From Bradyrhizobium barranii subsp. apii (GTDB lineage: Bacteria > Pseudomonadota > Alphaproteobacteria > Rhizobiales > Xanthobacteraceae), in assembly GCF_011516635.5 (NCBI RefSeq), contig NZ_CP096255.1:5206501-5270500 (forward strand): DNA of 64,000 nucleotides. Direction: 5' to 3'. A program made the translations under genes and the position numbers. This document shows positions 8,537-16,930 of this stretch, in pieces; the first letter of the stretch is position 1, and every line of letters begins with the position of its first letter. A model generated the notes under the pieces. That model ran no database searches. It was not told the origin of the DNA and was given only the letters and a program-made list of their open reading frames with translations.

Positions 8537-8986
8537 CTAGCACACGCGGCAGCGGCCCCATGATGCGCAGCAACCCGCGCATGATACGGCACATCCCACC
8601 ACACCAACGCCACAGCCGACAGCACAGCCAACTGCACAACCCGCACATCGGCAACCGACGCCACATCGGCAACCACGGCAAGCCCGACAGCCTCCGCAGC
8701 CGCGGCAACCGCCGCATCCGCGCCATGCCAGCTGCACGCGGCTACCGGCGTTTTCCTTGTCGAAGAGATGGAAGGTGGCCAGGCTGACGTCAGCCATTTC
8801 CTCTTCATCGAGCGCGATTGCCTGGCCCGTTCCAAGGTGCGGCAATTGTTGTACGTCGGGTGTCGGTACGGCGGACGCCGATGCGCCTCCCGCCAGCGAG
8901 AACGTCAACCCTGCGGCTCCGAACGCCGGCACGGCGACTTTGCTTACTCGCTTCTTCCCTTTAGAAGTCTTCTTCGCCTGCCGCAT
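8537..8986 (-). CDS. TOMM/LAP precursor peptide, Cys/Gly-rich core (undescribed product)
   Basis: A 149-residue precursor. The start is the ATG at 8986 because a GGAGG lies 7 nt upstream. An upstream in-frame start at 9061 has no such support. Residues 1-16 are Lys/Arg-rich and 17-40 are hydrophobic and small-residue-rich (ending GGASASA), resembling a targeting or signal segment. Residues 55-82 form an acidic, probably enzyme-recognised patch (DEEEMADVSLATFHLFDKEN). The core from residue 88 holds 18 Cys among Gly, Arg, Ala and Val, with Cys exactly every third residue from 91 to 106. No Cys occurs before 91. The position directly upstream of YcaO and SagB genes and the composition make it the substrate. 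Its chemical product is not known to me. Confidence 0.88.
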   Translation of the reverse strand: MRQAKKTSKGKKRVSKVAVPAFGAAGLTFSLAGGASASAVPTPDVQQLPHLGTGQAIALDEEEMADVSLATFHLFDKENAGSRVQLAWRGCGGCRGCGGCRACRGCRCGVGCRCAGCAVGCAVGCGVGVVGCAVSCAGCCASWGRCRVC

Positions 8987-8993
8987 GGTCGAA

Positions 8994-8998
8994 CCTCC
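8994..8998 (-). promoter_or_regulatory. Ribosome-binding site of the TOMM precursor gene
   Basis: GGAGG on the minus strand, 7 nt before the ATG ending at 8986. It fixes the precursor start and removes 25 residues from the longest open frame. Confidence 0.75.
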
Positions 8999-9133
8999 GA
9001 GCATTGCAAGAAGTATCCCAGCCGCGGTAAGTCTACGCCCAGGAAATAACGCGGGCAACAATTACGCGCACAAAAGCGCGGGGCTGCACGTTCGGGATGT
9101 ATTCATCTTCATGAACGGCAACCGGCACGGCCG

Positions 9134-9152
9134 GTTGACACAACGCGTCAAC
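9134..9152. promoter_or_regulatory. Inverted repeat between divergent precursor and VOC genes
   Basis: GTTGAC and GTCAAC arms separated by 7 nt lie in the 240-nt gap between the TOMM precursor (minus) and the VOC gene (plus). It could be an operator or chance. The spacing (TTGA-N9-TCAA) does not fit the FNR/FixK pattern seen elsewhere in the window. Confidence 0.25.
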
Positions 9153-9226
9153 GATCCACGCTCTCGCTACGCGTGCAGCTTGGTGCAGTGCCGCAAGCGC
9201 ATCCAGGTTTGAACGGAGAGATCGGC

Positions 9227-10096
9227 GTGGCGGATCAACTCGGACGTGTCGCTTGGTACGAACTGCTGACCACGGACGTCGCGGCGGCGGGCGCATTCTA
9301 TCGCAAGGTCGTCGGCTGGGGCGTGAAGGATGAATCGACTCCGGAACTGCCTTACACGGTGCTTCGTAGCGGCGACATCCCGCTGGGCGGCCTTATGGAT
9401 ATCCCGGAAGAGGGGCGGAGATCAGGGGCAACGCCGAGATGGATGGGTTACGTCGCTGTCGACGACCTGGACCGGGCTGCCGCGCAGATCAGGCGTCTCG
9501 AAGGCACGATCTTTGTGCCGCCGACCGACACCAATATTGGTCGAATAGCAGTCGCTGCCGATCCGCAGAAAGCGACGTTCGGGCTGATCGAGAAACCGAC
9601 ATATGGCCGATGGAAACCGGGCCGGCTGGACGAGCCCGGGCGCGTAGGCTGGCATGAGCTATTGGCCGCCGACCGGACAGTGATCTTCGATTTCTACAGA
9701 GAACTATTTGGTTGGCAGAAAGCCGACGCTCAAACCGATCCAGCGGACTGGTATCAATTGTTTTCGGCCGGGGGGCAAACGGTCGGCGGCATGCTGACGA
9801 AACTTTCGAGCGTAGCGCAGCCATGTTGGCTGCATTACTTCAATGTCGACGACATCGGCGCTGCGACGAAGCATGTGAATGCTGGTGGAGGCCGGATCCT
9901 CCAGGGTCCGATCGAATTGCCTGATGGCTGCTGGATCGCACGATGTGTGGATCCCCAGGGCGCCCTGTTTGCACTGCAGGGTGCCGGGGGTCATGCAGGC
10001 ATCGAGCCATTCTCGGCCTCGGAAGTCGGGTGGTCCGCCAAGTGGGGCGGCATTGCCTCCCAGGGGAGAATTGTGCTGCCAAAGCCGAAGCGCTAG
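9227..10096 (+). CDS. VOC-family protein with two glyoxalase/bleomycin-resistance-type domains
   Basis: A 289-residue protein from the GTG at 9227, chosen because GGAGAG lies 7 nt upstream. The longer open frame from 9173 has no such site. It holds two tandem betaalphabetabetabeta domains (about residues 5-125 and 140-265), each opening with a GRV-W-EL segment and an AFYR/DFYRELFGW helix, as in CFP30B-like VOC proteins. The substrate is unknown; such proteins may bind or modify small molecules or give antibiotic resistance. It is divergent from the TOMM precursor gene, so a self-protection role is possible but unproved. Confidence 0.8.
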   Translation: MADQLGRVAWYELLTTDVAAAGAFYRKVVGWGVKDESTPELPYTVLRSGDIPLGGLMDIPEEGRRSGATPRWMGYVAVDDLDRAAAQIRRLEGTIFVPPTDTNIGRIAVAADPQKATFGLIEKPTYGRWKPGRLDEPGRVGWHELLAADRTVIFDFYRELFGWQKADAQTDPADWYQLFSAGGQTVGGMLTKLSSVAQPCWLHYFNVDDIGAATKHVNAGGGRILQGPIELPDGCWIARCVDPQGALFALQGAGGHAGIEPFSASEVGWSAKWGGIASQGRIVLPKPKR

Positions 10097-10297
10097 CTGC
10101 TGCAGCGTCCGTCCGGCGCTGGCGCGACCCTGCAATAACCCGCGCCGGGAGCAGGGGAGGCCTGCGCGGGGCCGATCCGGGCCGTTTCGGGGCAAGTTCC
10201 CGTTGCGCGCGCCCAGCCCGTGCGCTATCCGGCCGGAAAGGCCTGAGGCGGCTTCCATTTTTCCGCCCGGCTGACCCAACCGAGGACGGAAACCGCC

Positions 10298-12148
10298 ATG
10301 CCAGCCTATCGCTCCCGCACCACCACCCACGGCCGCAACATGGCGGGCGCCCGCGGCCTCTGGCGCGCGACGGGCATGAAGGATGCCGATTTCGGCAAGC
10401 CGATCATCGCGGTCGTCAACTCCTTCACCCAGTTCGTGCCCGGCCACGTCCACCTCAAGGACCTCGGCCAGCTCGTCGCCCGCGAGATCGAGCAGGCCGG
10501 CGGCGTCGCCAAGGAATTCAACACCATCGCGGTCGATGACGGCATCGCCATGGGCCATGATGGCATGCTCTACAGCCTGCCGTCGCGCGAGCTGATCGCC
10601 GACAGCGTCGAATACATGGCCAACGCGCATTGCGCCGACGGCCTCGTCTGCATCTCCAACTGCGACAAGATCACGCCCGGCATGCTGATGGCCGCGCTGC
10701 GGCTCAACATCCCCGCCGTGTTCGTCTCGGGCGGCCCGATGGAGGCCGGCAAGGTCACGTTGCAGGGCAAGACCAAGGCCGTCGACCTCATCGACGCCAT
10801 GGTGGCGGCCGCCGACTCCAAGGTCAGCGACGAGGACGTCAAGGTGATCGAGCGCTCTGCGTGTCCGACCTGCGGCTCCTGCTCGGGCATGTTCACGGCC
10901 AATTCGATGAATTGCCTGACCGAAGCGCTTGGCCTCGCATTGCCCGGCAACGGCACGGTGGTGGCGACCCATGCAGACCGCAAGCGCCTGTTCGTCGAGG
11001 CCGGCCACACCATCGTCGATATCGTGCGCCGCTATTACGAGCAGGACGATGCCTCCGTGCTGCCGCGCAACGTCGCCAACTTCAAGGCGTTCGAGAACGC
11101 GATGACGCTGGACATCGCGATGGGCGGCTCGACCAACACCGTGCTGCATCTGCTGGCGGCGGCCCATGAAGGGCAGGTGGAATTCACCATGCAGGACATC
11201 GACCGGCTGTCGCGCCGCGTGCCCGTGCTCTGCAAGGTCGCGCCGTCGGTCGCCGACGTCCATGTCGAGGACGTGCATCGCGCCGGCGGCATCATGGGCA
11301 TTCTGGGCGAGCTCGATCGCGCCGGCCTGATCGACACCTCGGTCTCGACCGTGCACGCGCCGACCATGAACGACGCGCTGGAGCGCTGGGACATCAAGCG
11401 CTCCAAGAGCGAGTCGGTCCGTACCTTCTTCCGCGCTTCGCCCGGCGGCATCCCGACGCAGGTCGCCTTCAGCCAGGAGCGCCGTTACGACGAGCTCGAT
11501 AGCGATCGCGAGAAGGGTGTGGTCCGCAACCTCGAGCATGCCTTCAGCAAGGATGGCGGTCTCGCCGTGCTCTACGGCAACCTCGCGCAGGACGGCTGCA
11601 TCGTGAAGACCGCGGGCGTGGACGCCTCGATCCTGAAGTTCTCCGGCCCGGCACGCGTGTTCGAAAGCCAGGACGCCGCTGTGGAAGGCATTCTGGGCGG
11701 CAAGGTCGTTGCCGGCGAGATCGTGGTCATCATCTACGAAGGCCCGCGCGGCGGCCCCGGCATGCAGGAGATGCTGTATCCGACGAGCTATCTGAAATCG
11801 ATGGGCCTCGGCAAAGCCTGTGCGCTCGTTACCGACGGACGCTTCTCCGGCGGCTCGTCCGGCCTCTCGATCGGCCATCTGTCGCCGGAAGCGGCGGAAG
11901 GCGGCAACATCGGTCTGGTGCGCACCGGCGACCGCATCGCCATCGACATCCCGAACCGCAGCATCAGCCTGGAGGTCTCCGATGAGGAGCTCGCCAAGCG
12001 CCGCGCGGCGGAAGAGGCCAAGGGCGATGCCGCCTGGCAGGCGACGGGCCGCAAGCGCAACGTCTCGACCGCGCTTCAGGCTTATGCAGCGCTCACCACC
12101 AGCGCCGCACGCGGTGCGGTGCGTGAGGTGAAGCGGCGTACGAAATAA
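10298..12148 (+). CDS. ilvD: Dihydroxy-acid dehydratase
   Basis: A 616-residue enzyme that dehydrates 2,3-dihydroxy-isovalerate and -methylvalerate to the keto acids in valine, leucine and isoleucine synthesis. The Fe-S cysteine regions are visible (CISNCDKITPGM and CPTCGSCSGMF), as are the C-terminal GRFSGG and GHLSPEA segments. Length and start (MPAYRSRTTTHGRNMAGARGLWRATG) match the E. coli-type long form. It is a single gene, followed by a strong GC-rich hairpin. Confidence 0.97.
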   Translation: MPAYRSRTTTHGRNMAGARGLWRATGMKDADFGKPIIAVVNSFTQFVPGHVHLKDLGQLVAREIEQAGGVAKEFNTIAVDDGIAMGHDGMLYSLPSRELIADSVEYMANAHCADGLVCISNCDKITPGMLMAALRLNIPAVFVSGGPMEAGKVTLQGKTKAVDLIDAMVAAADSKVSDEDVKVIERSACPTCGSCSGMFTANSMNCLTEALGLALPGNGTVVATHADRKRLFVEAGHTIVDIVRRYYEQDDASVLPRNVANFKAFENAMTLDIAMGGSTNTVLHLLAAAHEGQVEFTMQDIDRLSRRVPVLCKVAPSVADVHVEDVHRAGGIMGILGELDRAGLIDTSVSTVHAPTMNDALERWDIKRSKSESVRTFFRASPGGIPTQVAFSQERRYDELDSDREKGVVRNLEHAFSKDGGLAVLYGNLAQDGCIVKTAGVDASILKFSGPARVFESQDAAVEGILGGKVVAGEIVVIIYEGPRGGPGMQEMLYPTSYLKSMGLGKACALVTDGRFSGGSSGLSIGHLSPEAAEGGNIGLVRTGDRIAIDIPNRSISLEVSDEELAKRRAAEEAKGDAAWQATGRKRNVSTALQAYAALTTSAARGAVREVKRRTK

Positions 12149-12190
12149 GCGCTGCACCGTCCGCGCCTCGCGCGATGGTCAACAAGTTCT

Positions 12191-12216
12191 GAACGGCCGG
12201 CGCAAGCCGGCCGTTC
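12191..12216 (+). terminator. GC-rich hairpin after ilvD
   Basis: An 11-bp perfect stem (GAACGGCCGGC / GCCGGCCGTTC) closed by a GCAA tetraloop, 42 nt after the ilvD stop. There is no T-run behind it, so it may be an mRNA 3'-end stabiliser or a weak terminator. Confidence 0.5.
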
Positions 12217-12318
12217 GCATTAAGGATGCCTCGACGAAGTTCGGCAGCTCAAGATGTTGCAGCTTATAATGCTCGCGACCTTCGCAAATCCATTTTGGGC
12301 AACTGGGGCACCACCACA

Positions 12319-12693
12319 ATGTCTCGTACTCTCGCTGTCGTTTTCTCAACGGTCGTCGCCGCGATTTCCATGACGAGCGCGGCCTCCGCCGGCTGCTACA
12401 ATTGCTACGCGCCGCCGCCGTGCCAGACCTGCTACCAGCAGCAATACGTGCAGCCGCAATACCGCACCGTCGACGAGACCGTGATGGTTTCTCCCGGCGC
12501 GACCGTCGCGCACCGTACGCCGGCGCAGTACCGCACCGTGATGGTGCCGCAGACCGTGATGGTGGCACCGCCGAGCGTCCAGTACGAACGCGTCCCGCCG
12601 CAATACGCCACGCGCCAGCGCGTCGAGATGGTTTCGCCCGGCTATTCCTATTACGCCCCGGTGCAGATGGGCTGCGCGTCCTGCGGCTACTGA
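12319..12693 (+). CDS. Small secreted Tyr/Gln/Val-rich repeat protein
   Basis: A 124-residue protein with a clear signal peptide (MSRTLAVVFSTVVAAISMTSAASA, cleavage likely before GCY). The mature part has Cys-rich ends (GCYNCY...CQTC and GCASCGY) and a middle of repeated units such as QYRTV-x-x-x-VMV and QYERV/QYATR. I do not recognise a characterised family. It could be a periplasmic or cell-surface structural protein. The start at 12319 is preferred over the longer frame because the signal peptide begins there. It is followed by an intrinsic terminator. Confidence 0.75.
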   Translation: MSRTLAVVFSTVVAAISMTSAASAGCYNCYAPPPCQTCYQQQYVQPQYRTVDETVMVSPGATVAHRTPAQYRTVMVPQTVMVAPPSVQYERVPPQYATRQRVEMVSPGYSYYAPVQMGCASCGY

Positions 12694-12720
12694 GCCAACG
12701 CAGCGACGAAGAGTTTCGGG

Positions 12721-12750
12721 CGGCGCTCCTTTGGGGGCGCCGTTTTCTTT
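12721..12750 (+). terminator. Intrinsic terminator
   Basis: A 9-bp stem (CGGCGCTCC with GGGGCGCCG, one G-U pair), a TTTG loop and then TTTTCTTT, starting 27 nt after the stop of the small secreted protein gene. Confidence 0.8.
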
Positions 12751-13042
12751 TGAGGCAGCAAACGAGGCCCGGAAATGGACGCGAATCCAACCGGGCCTCG
12801 CAACCGGCGACGCCCTGGGCGGTGTCGCCAGTGTCCGGGATTGCTGAGGGGCGGCGTGTGTCGGCGGCCGACATGTTGCGAAGCTAGACGAACAGGCTGA
12901 CGCTCGCCTGACAGATCGCGTGCGGCGGAAAATTCAGGCTTGGGGTGAGGGCGCGCGTTTGGAGGTGCCGGTACCAACGGACGGTGGCGCGACGCGCCGC
13001 CGCCATTTCTCTCGATGCTGGAGCTCTCGTACCGGCCGCGTA
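12751..13042. other. Non-coding gap
   Basis: Together with the terminator this is a stretch of about 350 nt without a gene. Apart from the terminator I see no conserved RNA or small ORF with a convincing start. Confidence 0.5.
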
Positions 13043-13564
13043 TTAGGACAGCTTCAATGCCATGTGAATTACACCGGGTTCGCGGGTCGTTGCTGGCTTG
13101 AAGCCAAACTTGTCGAAGACGCGGAGCATCGCCGCGTTCTCCGGTAACACCTCCGCGGTCAACTCCGTCAATCCGGCCTCGCGGGCGATAGCGATCAGAT
13201 GGCACGTCAGCAGCCCGCCAACGCCACGTCCCTGCCAGGCATCGATCACGACGAAAGCTGCTTCGGCCCGTCCAGGCTCGAATATGACATAGCGACCACC
13301 GCCGATGATCATGCTGCGGCTCGCCTCTTCCGTGCACGCAACCAGCGCCACGTGGTTTCTGAAATCGGGTTCCATGAAGAAAGCGCGTTCCCGTTCGGAA
13401 AAATGACGCTTCGTCACAAAGAAGCGGCGTTGGAGCGATTGAGCGCTGGTCTCCTCGAGCGCGGCAAGCATGTCGGGCTCATCCTCGGGACGAAGCGCCC
13501 GGATATCGACCAATCGTCCGTCGCGTAGTCTCTCCTGGCGGCTGTAATTTGCTGCATCCGGCAC
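13043..13564 (-). CDS. GNAT-family N-acetyltransferase
   Basis: A 173-residue protein with the GNAT acetyl-CoA-binding motif A region, AFVVIDAWQGRGVGGLLTCHL (about residues 103-123, containing QGRGVG), and a later AMLRVFDKFGFKP motif B segment. It opens with the RDGRLVDIRALRPEDEP strand common to stand-alone bacterial acetyltransferases related to Pat C-termini. The acceptor is unknown. It is divergent from the FixK-linked DUF3141 operon. Confidence 0.85.
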   Translation of the reverse strand: MPDAANYSRQERLRDGRLVDIRALRPEDEPDMLAALEETSAQSLQRRFFVTKRHFSERERAFFMEPDFRNHVALVACTEEASRSMIIGGGRYVIFEPGRAEAAFVVIDAWQGRGVGGLLTCHLIAIAREAGLTELTAEVLPENAAMLRVFDKFGFKPATTREPGVIHMALKLS

Positions 13565-13648
13565 TTAAGCTCTCCCGCGGCCCGATTGCGGCGCGCCCCC
13601 GCGGGGCGGTTGGTCGATCCCGATTGACGCGAACACCGTCGCCGATCG

Positions 13649-13662
13649 TTGACCTAAATCAA
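13649..13662. promoter_or_regulatory. FNR/FixK-type box upstream of the DUF3141-pta-ackA-fabI operon
   Basis: TTGACCTAAATCAA fits the TTGA-N6-TCAA pattern of FNR/FixK regulators and extends to an 18-bp palindrome (CGTTGA...TCAACG, 13647-13664). Its centre is about 60 nt before the start codon at 13716, which would put a class II start site near 13697. Confidence 0.7.
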
Positions 13663-13715
13663 CGTCAGCGACCGCCGACCTTTTTGAATGACCTCGCGCG
13701 ACGACGAGGTCGAAC

Positions 13716-15938
13716 ATGGCGATCAAAGACTTAAAGCTGCCTGATGGCCCAATGTCGGGGCTGGTCGCCTCGGCCGTGGAATACATGGTCGATGCGGGAC
13801 AGCGTAGCGTCCTGTTCCTGGACATCATGCGCCAGCGTGGCGACCAGTACCGCGAGCACGTCGCCCAGACCGCGCCGCATGTGCTGCAATATGCTGCAGA
13901 ATTGATCACGGACGGCCGGAAGCTGGACGAACCGGTCAACTACGCGCTGGTGCGCATCATTCCGCCGAAGGATGTTGAGATCGACATGAGCCGGCGTCCG
14001 TTCGTCGTGGTCGATCCGCGCGCCGGCCATGGACCCGGCATCGGCGGCTTCAAGGCCGATAGCGAGATCGGCGTCGCCATGAAGGCGGGGCATCCCTGCT
14101 ACTTCATCGGCTTCCTTCCGGAGCCGATGCCCGGGCAAACCATCGAACGCATTGCGCGCGCGGAAGCGATCTTTATCGAGACCGTCATCAGCCGTCATCC
14201 GGACGCCGACGGAAAGCCCTGCGTGATCGGCAATTGTCAGGCCGGCTGGGCCGTCATGATCCTGGCGTCACTGCGGCCGGAATTGTTCGGGCCGCTGATC
14301 ATCGCCGGTGCGCCGCTGGCCTACTGGGCAGGCGTGCATGGCAAATACCCCATGCGCTATTCCGGCGGCCTGCTGGGCGGAAGCTGGCTCACGGCACTCA
14401 CGAGCGATCTCGGGGCCGGCAAGTTCGACGGCGCCTGGCTGGTGCAGAATTTCGAGAACCAGAACCCGTCGAATACGCTCTGGACCAAGCAGTACAACGT
14501 CTACTCCAAGGTCGATACCGAGGCGGAACGCTATCTCGATTTCGAGCGCTGGTGGGGCGGACACGTCAATCTCAATGCCGAGGAAATCCAGTTCATCGTC
14601 GACGAGCTCTTCATCGGCAACAATCTCGCCGCCGGTCGGATCGAGATGTCCGATGGCCAGAAGGTCGATCTGCGCAACATTCGTGCGCCGATCGTGGTGT
14701 TCTGCTCCAAGGGCGACAATGTCACCCCTCCGCAGCAGGCGTTGGACTGGATCCTGGACTGCTACGCCGACGTCGACGAGATCAGAGCCTATGGCCAGAC
14801 CATCGTCTATACCGTTCACGAGAGCATCGGTCATCTCGGCATCTTCGTATCCGGCGGTGTGGCGAAGAAGGAGCACGCTGAGTTCTCCAGCAACATCGAC
14901 CTGATCGACGTGCTGCCGCCAGGACTCTACGAGGCCACGTTCGAGGCCCGTGGCAACGAGACGCTCAATGCGGATCTTGCGGTAGGCCAGTGGGTGATGC
15001 GCTGCGAGGCCCGCACGCTGGATGATATCCGCGCGATGGGCGGAAATTCGCCCGAGGACGAGCGGCGCTTTGCTGCGGCCAAGCGTGTCTCGGAGCTCAA
15101 TCTCGCTGCCTATCAAAAATTCATGCGGCCGTGGGTGAAGGGCATGGTGACGCCCCAACTCGCGGAATGGGCCCGCAACATGCATCCGCTGCGGCTGCAA
15201 TACGCGGCGTTCAGCAGCCAGAACCCCTGGATGTCCACGGTCAAATCGGCTGCCGATCGTGTCGAGACAGACCGCAAGCCGGTTTCAAAGGACAATCCAT
15301 TCCTGGCATTCCAGGAACAAATGTCGAAGCAGATCGTGCACACGCTGGATAGCTGGCGCGATGCGCAGGAGGCGCTGAGCGAGGCCGTCTTCCTCAACCT
15401 CTACGGCTCGCCGCTGCTCCAGGCCGCGGTCGGCGTCGACCCTAATTCCGTGCCCTCGCGCCACCGGGAGATGTCGCAGGAGCATCGCGCCATGCTCGCG
15501 GCACGGATCGCCGAGCTGAAATCGCACATCGCTGAGGGCGGGCTCCGCGAAGCGGCGCTCCGCGCGCTGCTTTATGTTGGCTCCGCACGCGGCATGGTGG
15601 ATGAGCGGAGCATCGAGGCGTTGCGGCAGGTTCGGCGTGACCATGCCGGCGCCCGCATGACGCTGTCGGAATTCAAGAAGCTGGTGCGTGAGCAGTTCTT
15701 CATGCTGCTTCTCGATCGCGAAGGTGCTCTCGCTGCGATCCCGAAATTGTTGCCCGACGACACCAACCAGCGGCGTGCGGCCTTCGTGGCGATGCGCGAG
15801 GTGCTGTCGGCGAGTGAGGACATCACCGGCGAGCGGGCCAATCGCCTGAAGCGCGTCGCCGCGCTCTTCGGTCTGGACGGAGAGGGCGAGTTGACATCGA
15901 ACGTCGCCCCTTTCGATCCCAAGGCACGGGCGTCGTAA
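13716..15938 (+). CDS. DUF3141 protein (PhaC-like alpha/beta-hydrolase fold)
   Basis: A 740-residue protein. The N-terminal half is an alpha/beta-hydrolase domain with the box GNCQAG, where Cys174 replaces the usual Ser, as in polyhydroxyalkanoate synthases (GxCxG). A VVFCSKGDNVTPPQQ segment and an ESIGHLGIF segment supply the likely catalytic Asp and His. The C-terminal half (about residues 430-740) is helical and found only in this family. The family is often annotated as 3-hydroxyalkanoate synthetase-like; the real reaction is not established. It heads an operon with phosphate acyltransferase, acetate kinase and FabI genes. Confidence 0.85.
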   Translation: MAIKDLKLPDGPMSGLVASAVEYMVDAGQRSVLFLDIMRQRGDQYREHVAQTAPHVLQYAAELITDGRKLDEPVNYALVRIIPPKDVEIDMSRRPFVVVDPRAGHGPGIGGFKADSEIGVAMKAGHPCYFIGFLPEPMPGQTIERIARAEAIFIETVISRHPDADGKPCVIGNCQAGWAVMILASLRPELFGPLIIAGAPLAYWAGVHGKYPMRYSGGLLGGSWLTALTSDLGAGKFDGAWLVQNFENQNPSNTLWTKQYNVYSKVDTEAERYLDFERWWGGHVNLNAEEIQFIVDELFIGNNLAAGRIEMSDGQKVDLRNIRAPIVVFCSKGDNVTPPQQALDWILDCYADVDEIRAYGQTIVYTVHESIGHLGIFVSGGVAKKEHAEFSSNIDLIDVLPPGLYEATFEARGNETLNADLAVGQWVMRCEARTLDDIRAMGGNSPEDERRFAAAKRVSELNLAAYQKFMRPWVKGMVTPQLAEWARNMHPLRLQYAAFSSQNPWMSTVKSAADRVETDRKPVSKDNPFLAFQEQMSKQIVHTLDSWRDAQEALSEAVFLNLYGSPLLQAAVGVDPNSVPSRHREMSQEHRAMLAARIAELKSHIAEGGLREAALRALLYVGSARGMVDERSIEALRQVRRDHAGARMTLSEFKKLVREQFFMLLLDREGALAAIPKLLPDDTNQRRAAFVAMREVLSASEDITGERANRLKRVAALFGLDGEGELTSNVAPFDPKARAS

Positions 15939-15967
15939 CGCGGATTGGCAGGATCGGGAGTGACATC

Positions 15968-16930
15968 ATGTCGGCCGACACGACGCAAACCCAGCCCGGC
16001 AGCAAGTACGATAGGTTAATTGCGGCGGCGAAGGGCGCGCCGCCAACGTCGACCATCGTGGTGCATCCTTGCGACGAGACCTCGCTGCGCGGCGCCATCG
16101 ATAGCGCAAGCGCCGGCATTATCCGGCCTGTGCTCGTCGGGCCCGAGCGGAAGATCAAGGATACTGCCGCCCGGTGCGATCTCGATGTGTCCGGCTTCGA
16201 GATCGTTGATGCCGCGCACAGCGACGAATCCGCGGCCAAGGGCGTCGAGCTCATCCATGCCGCCAAAGGCGAGCTGTTGATGAAGGGCAGCCTGCACACC
16301 GACGAATTGATGCGGGCCGTCACCGCCAAGACCGGAGGCTTGCGCACCGACCGACGTATCAGCCATGTCTTCGTGATGGATGTGCCTGCCTATGCAGAGA
16401 CCATCTTCGTGACGGATGCGGCGATCAACATTTTCCCCGATCTCGACGCCAAACGCGACATCATTCAGAATGCGATCGACCTCTACAATCAGGCAGGGTT
16501 CGGCAAGACGCCGCGGGTGGCGATTCTGTCTGCCGTCGAGACCGTGACCTCGAAAATCCCCTCGACCATCGAAGCCGCGGCCCTGTGCAAGATGGCCGAT
16601 CGCGGCCAGATCACCGGCGGCATCCTCGACGGCCCGCTGGCTTTCGACAATGCCATCGATCTGGAGGCCGCGCGGATCAAGGGCATCACATCCGAGGTTG
16701 CCGGCCGCGCCCAGATCCTGATGGTTCCGGACCTTGAGTCCGGCAACATGCTCGCCAAGAATCTCGCCTATTTCGCCAAGGCCGATGGCGCCGGCATCGT
16801 GCTCGGTGCGCGTGTGCCCGTCGTGCTGACCTCGCGCGCGGATTCGCCACGTGCGCGGATGGCGTCCTGTGCCGTCGCCGCGCTCTATGCTCATGCCCGG
16901 CGCCGGAAGGCGCCGACGGTTGCCGCGTGA
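15968..16930 (+). CDS. Phosphate acetyl/butyryltransferase
   Basis: A 320-residue enzyme of the Pta/Ptb family that exchanges CoA thioesters for acyl phosphates. The family C-terminal region ITGGILDGPLAFDNAID and NILAKNL-type segment (NMLAKNLAYFAKADGAGIVLGA) are visible. Its length matches the short bacterial forms rather than long Pta with a DRTGG domain. The stop overlaps the kinase start (GTGA), so acyl-CoA would flow through acyl phosphate to ATP. Butyryl or other acyl groups may be used as well as acetyl. Confidence 0.9.
   Translation: MSADTTQTQPGSKYDRLIAAAKGAPPTSTIVVHPCDETSLRGAIDSASAGIIRPVLVGPERKIKDTAARCDLDVSGFEIVDAAHSDESAAKGVELIHAAKGELLMKGSLHTDELMRAVTAKTGGLRTDRRISHVFVMDVPAYAETIFVTDAAINIFPDLDAKRDIIQNAIDLYNQAGFGKTPRVAILSAVETVTSKIPSTIEAAALCKMADRGQITGGILDGPLAFDNAIDLEAARIKGITSEVAGRAQILMVPDLESGNMLAKNLAYFAKADGAGIVLGARVPVVLTSRADSPRARMASCAVAALYAHARRRKAPTVAA

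Noticed and set aside
8987..9061. Longer precursor start (25 extra residues)
   Set aside because: The ribosome-binding site and the basic leader start both fit ATG 8986.
9134..9152. FNR/FixK box in the precursor-VOC gap
   Set aside because: Spacing is nine bases, not the six seen in the other three boxes.
9704..12157. Open frame of over 800 codons opposite ilvD
   Set aside because: Covers a conserved ilvD gene on the other strand and has no domain features.
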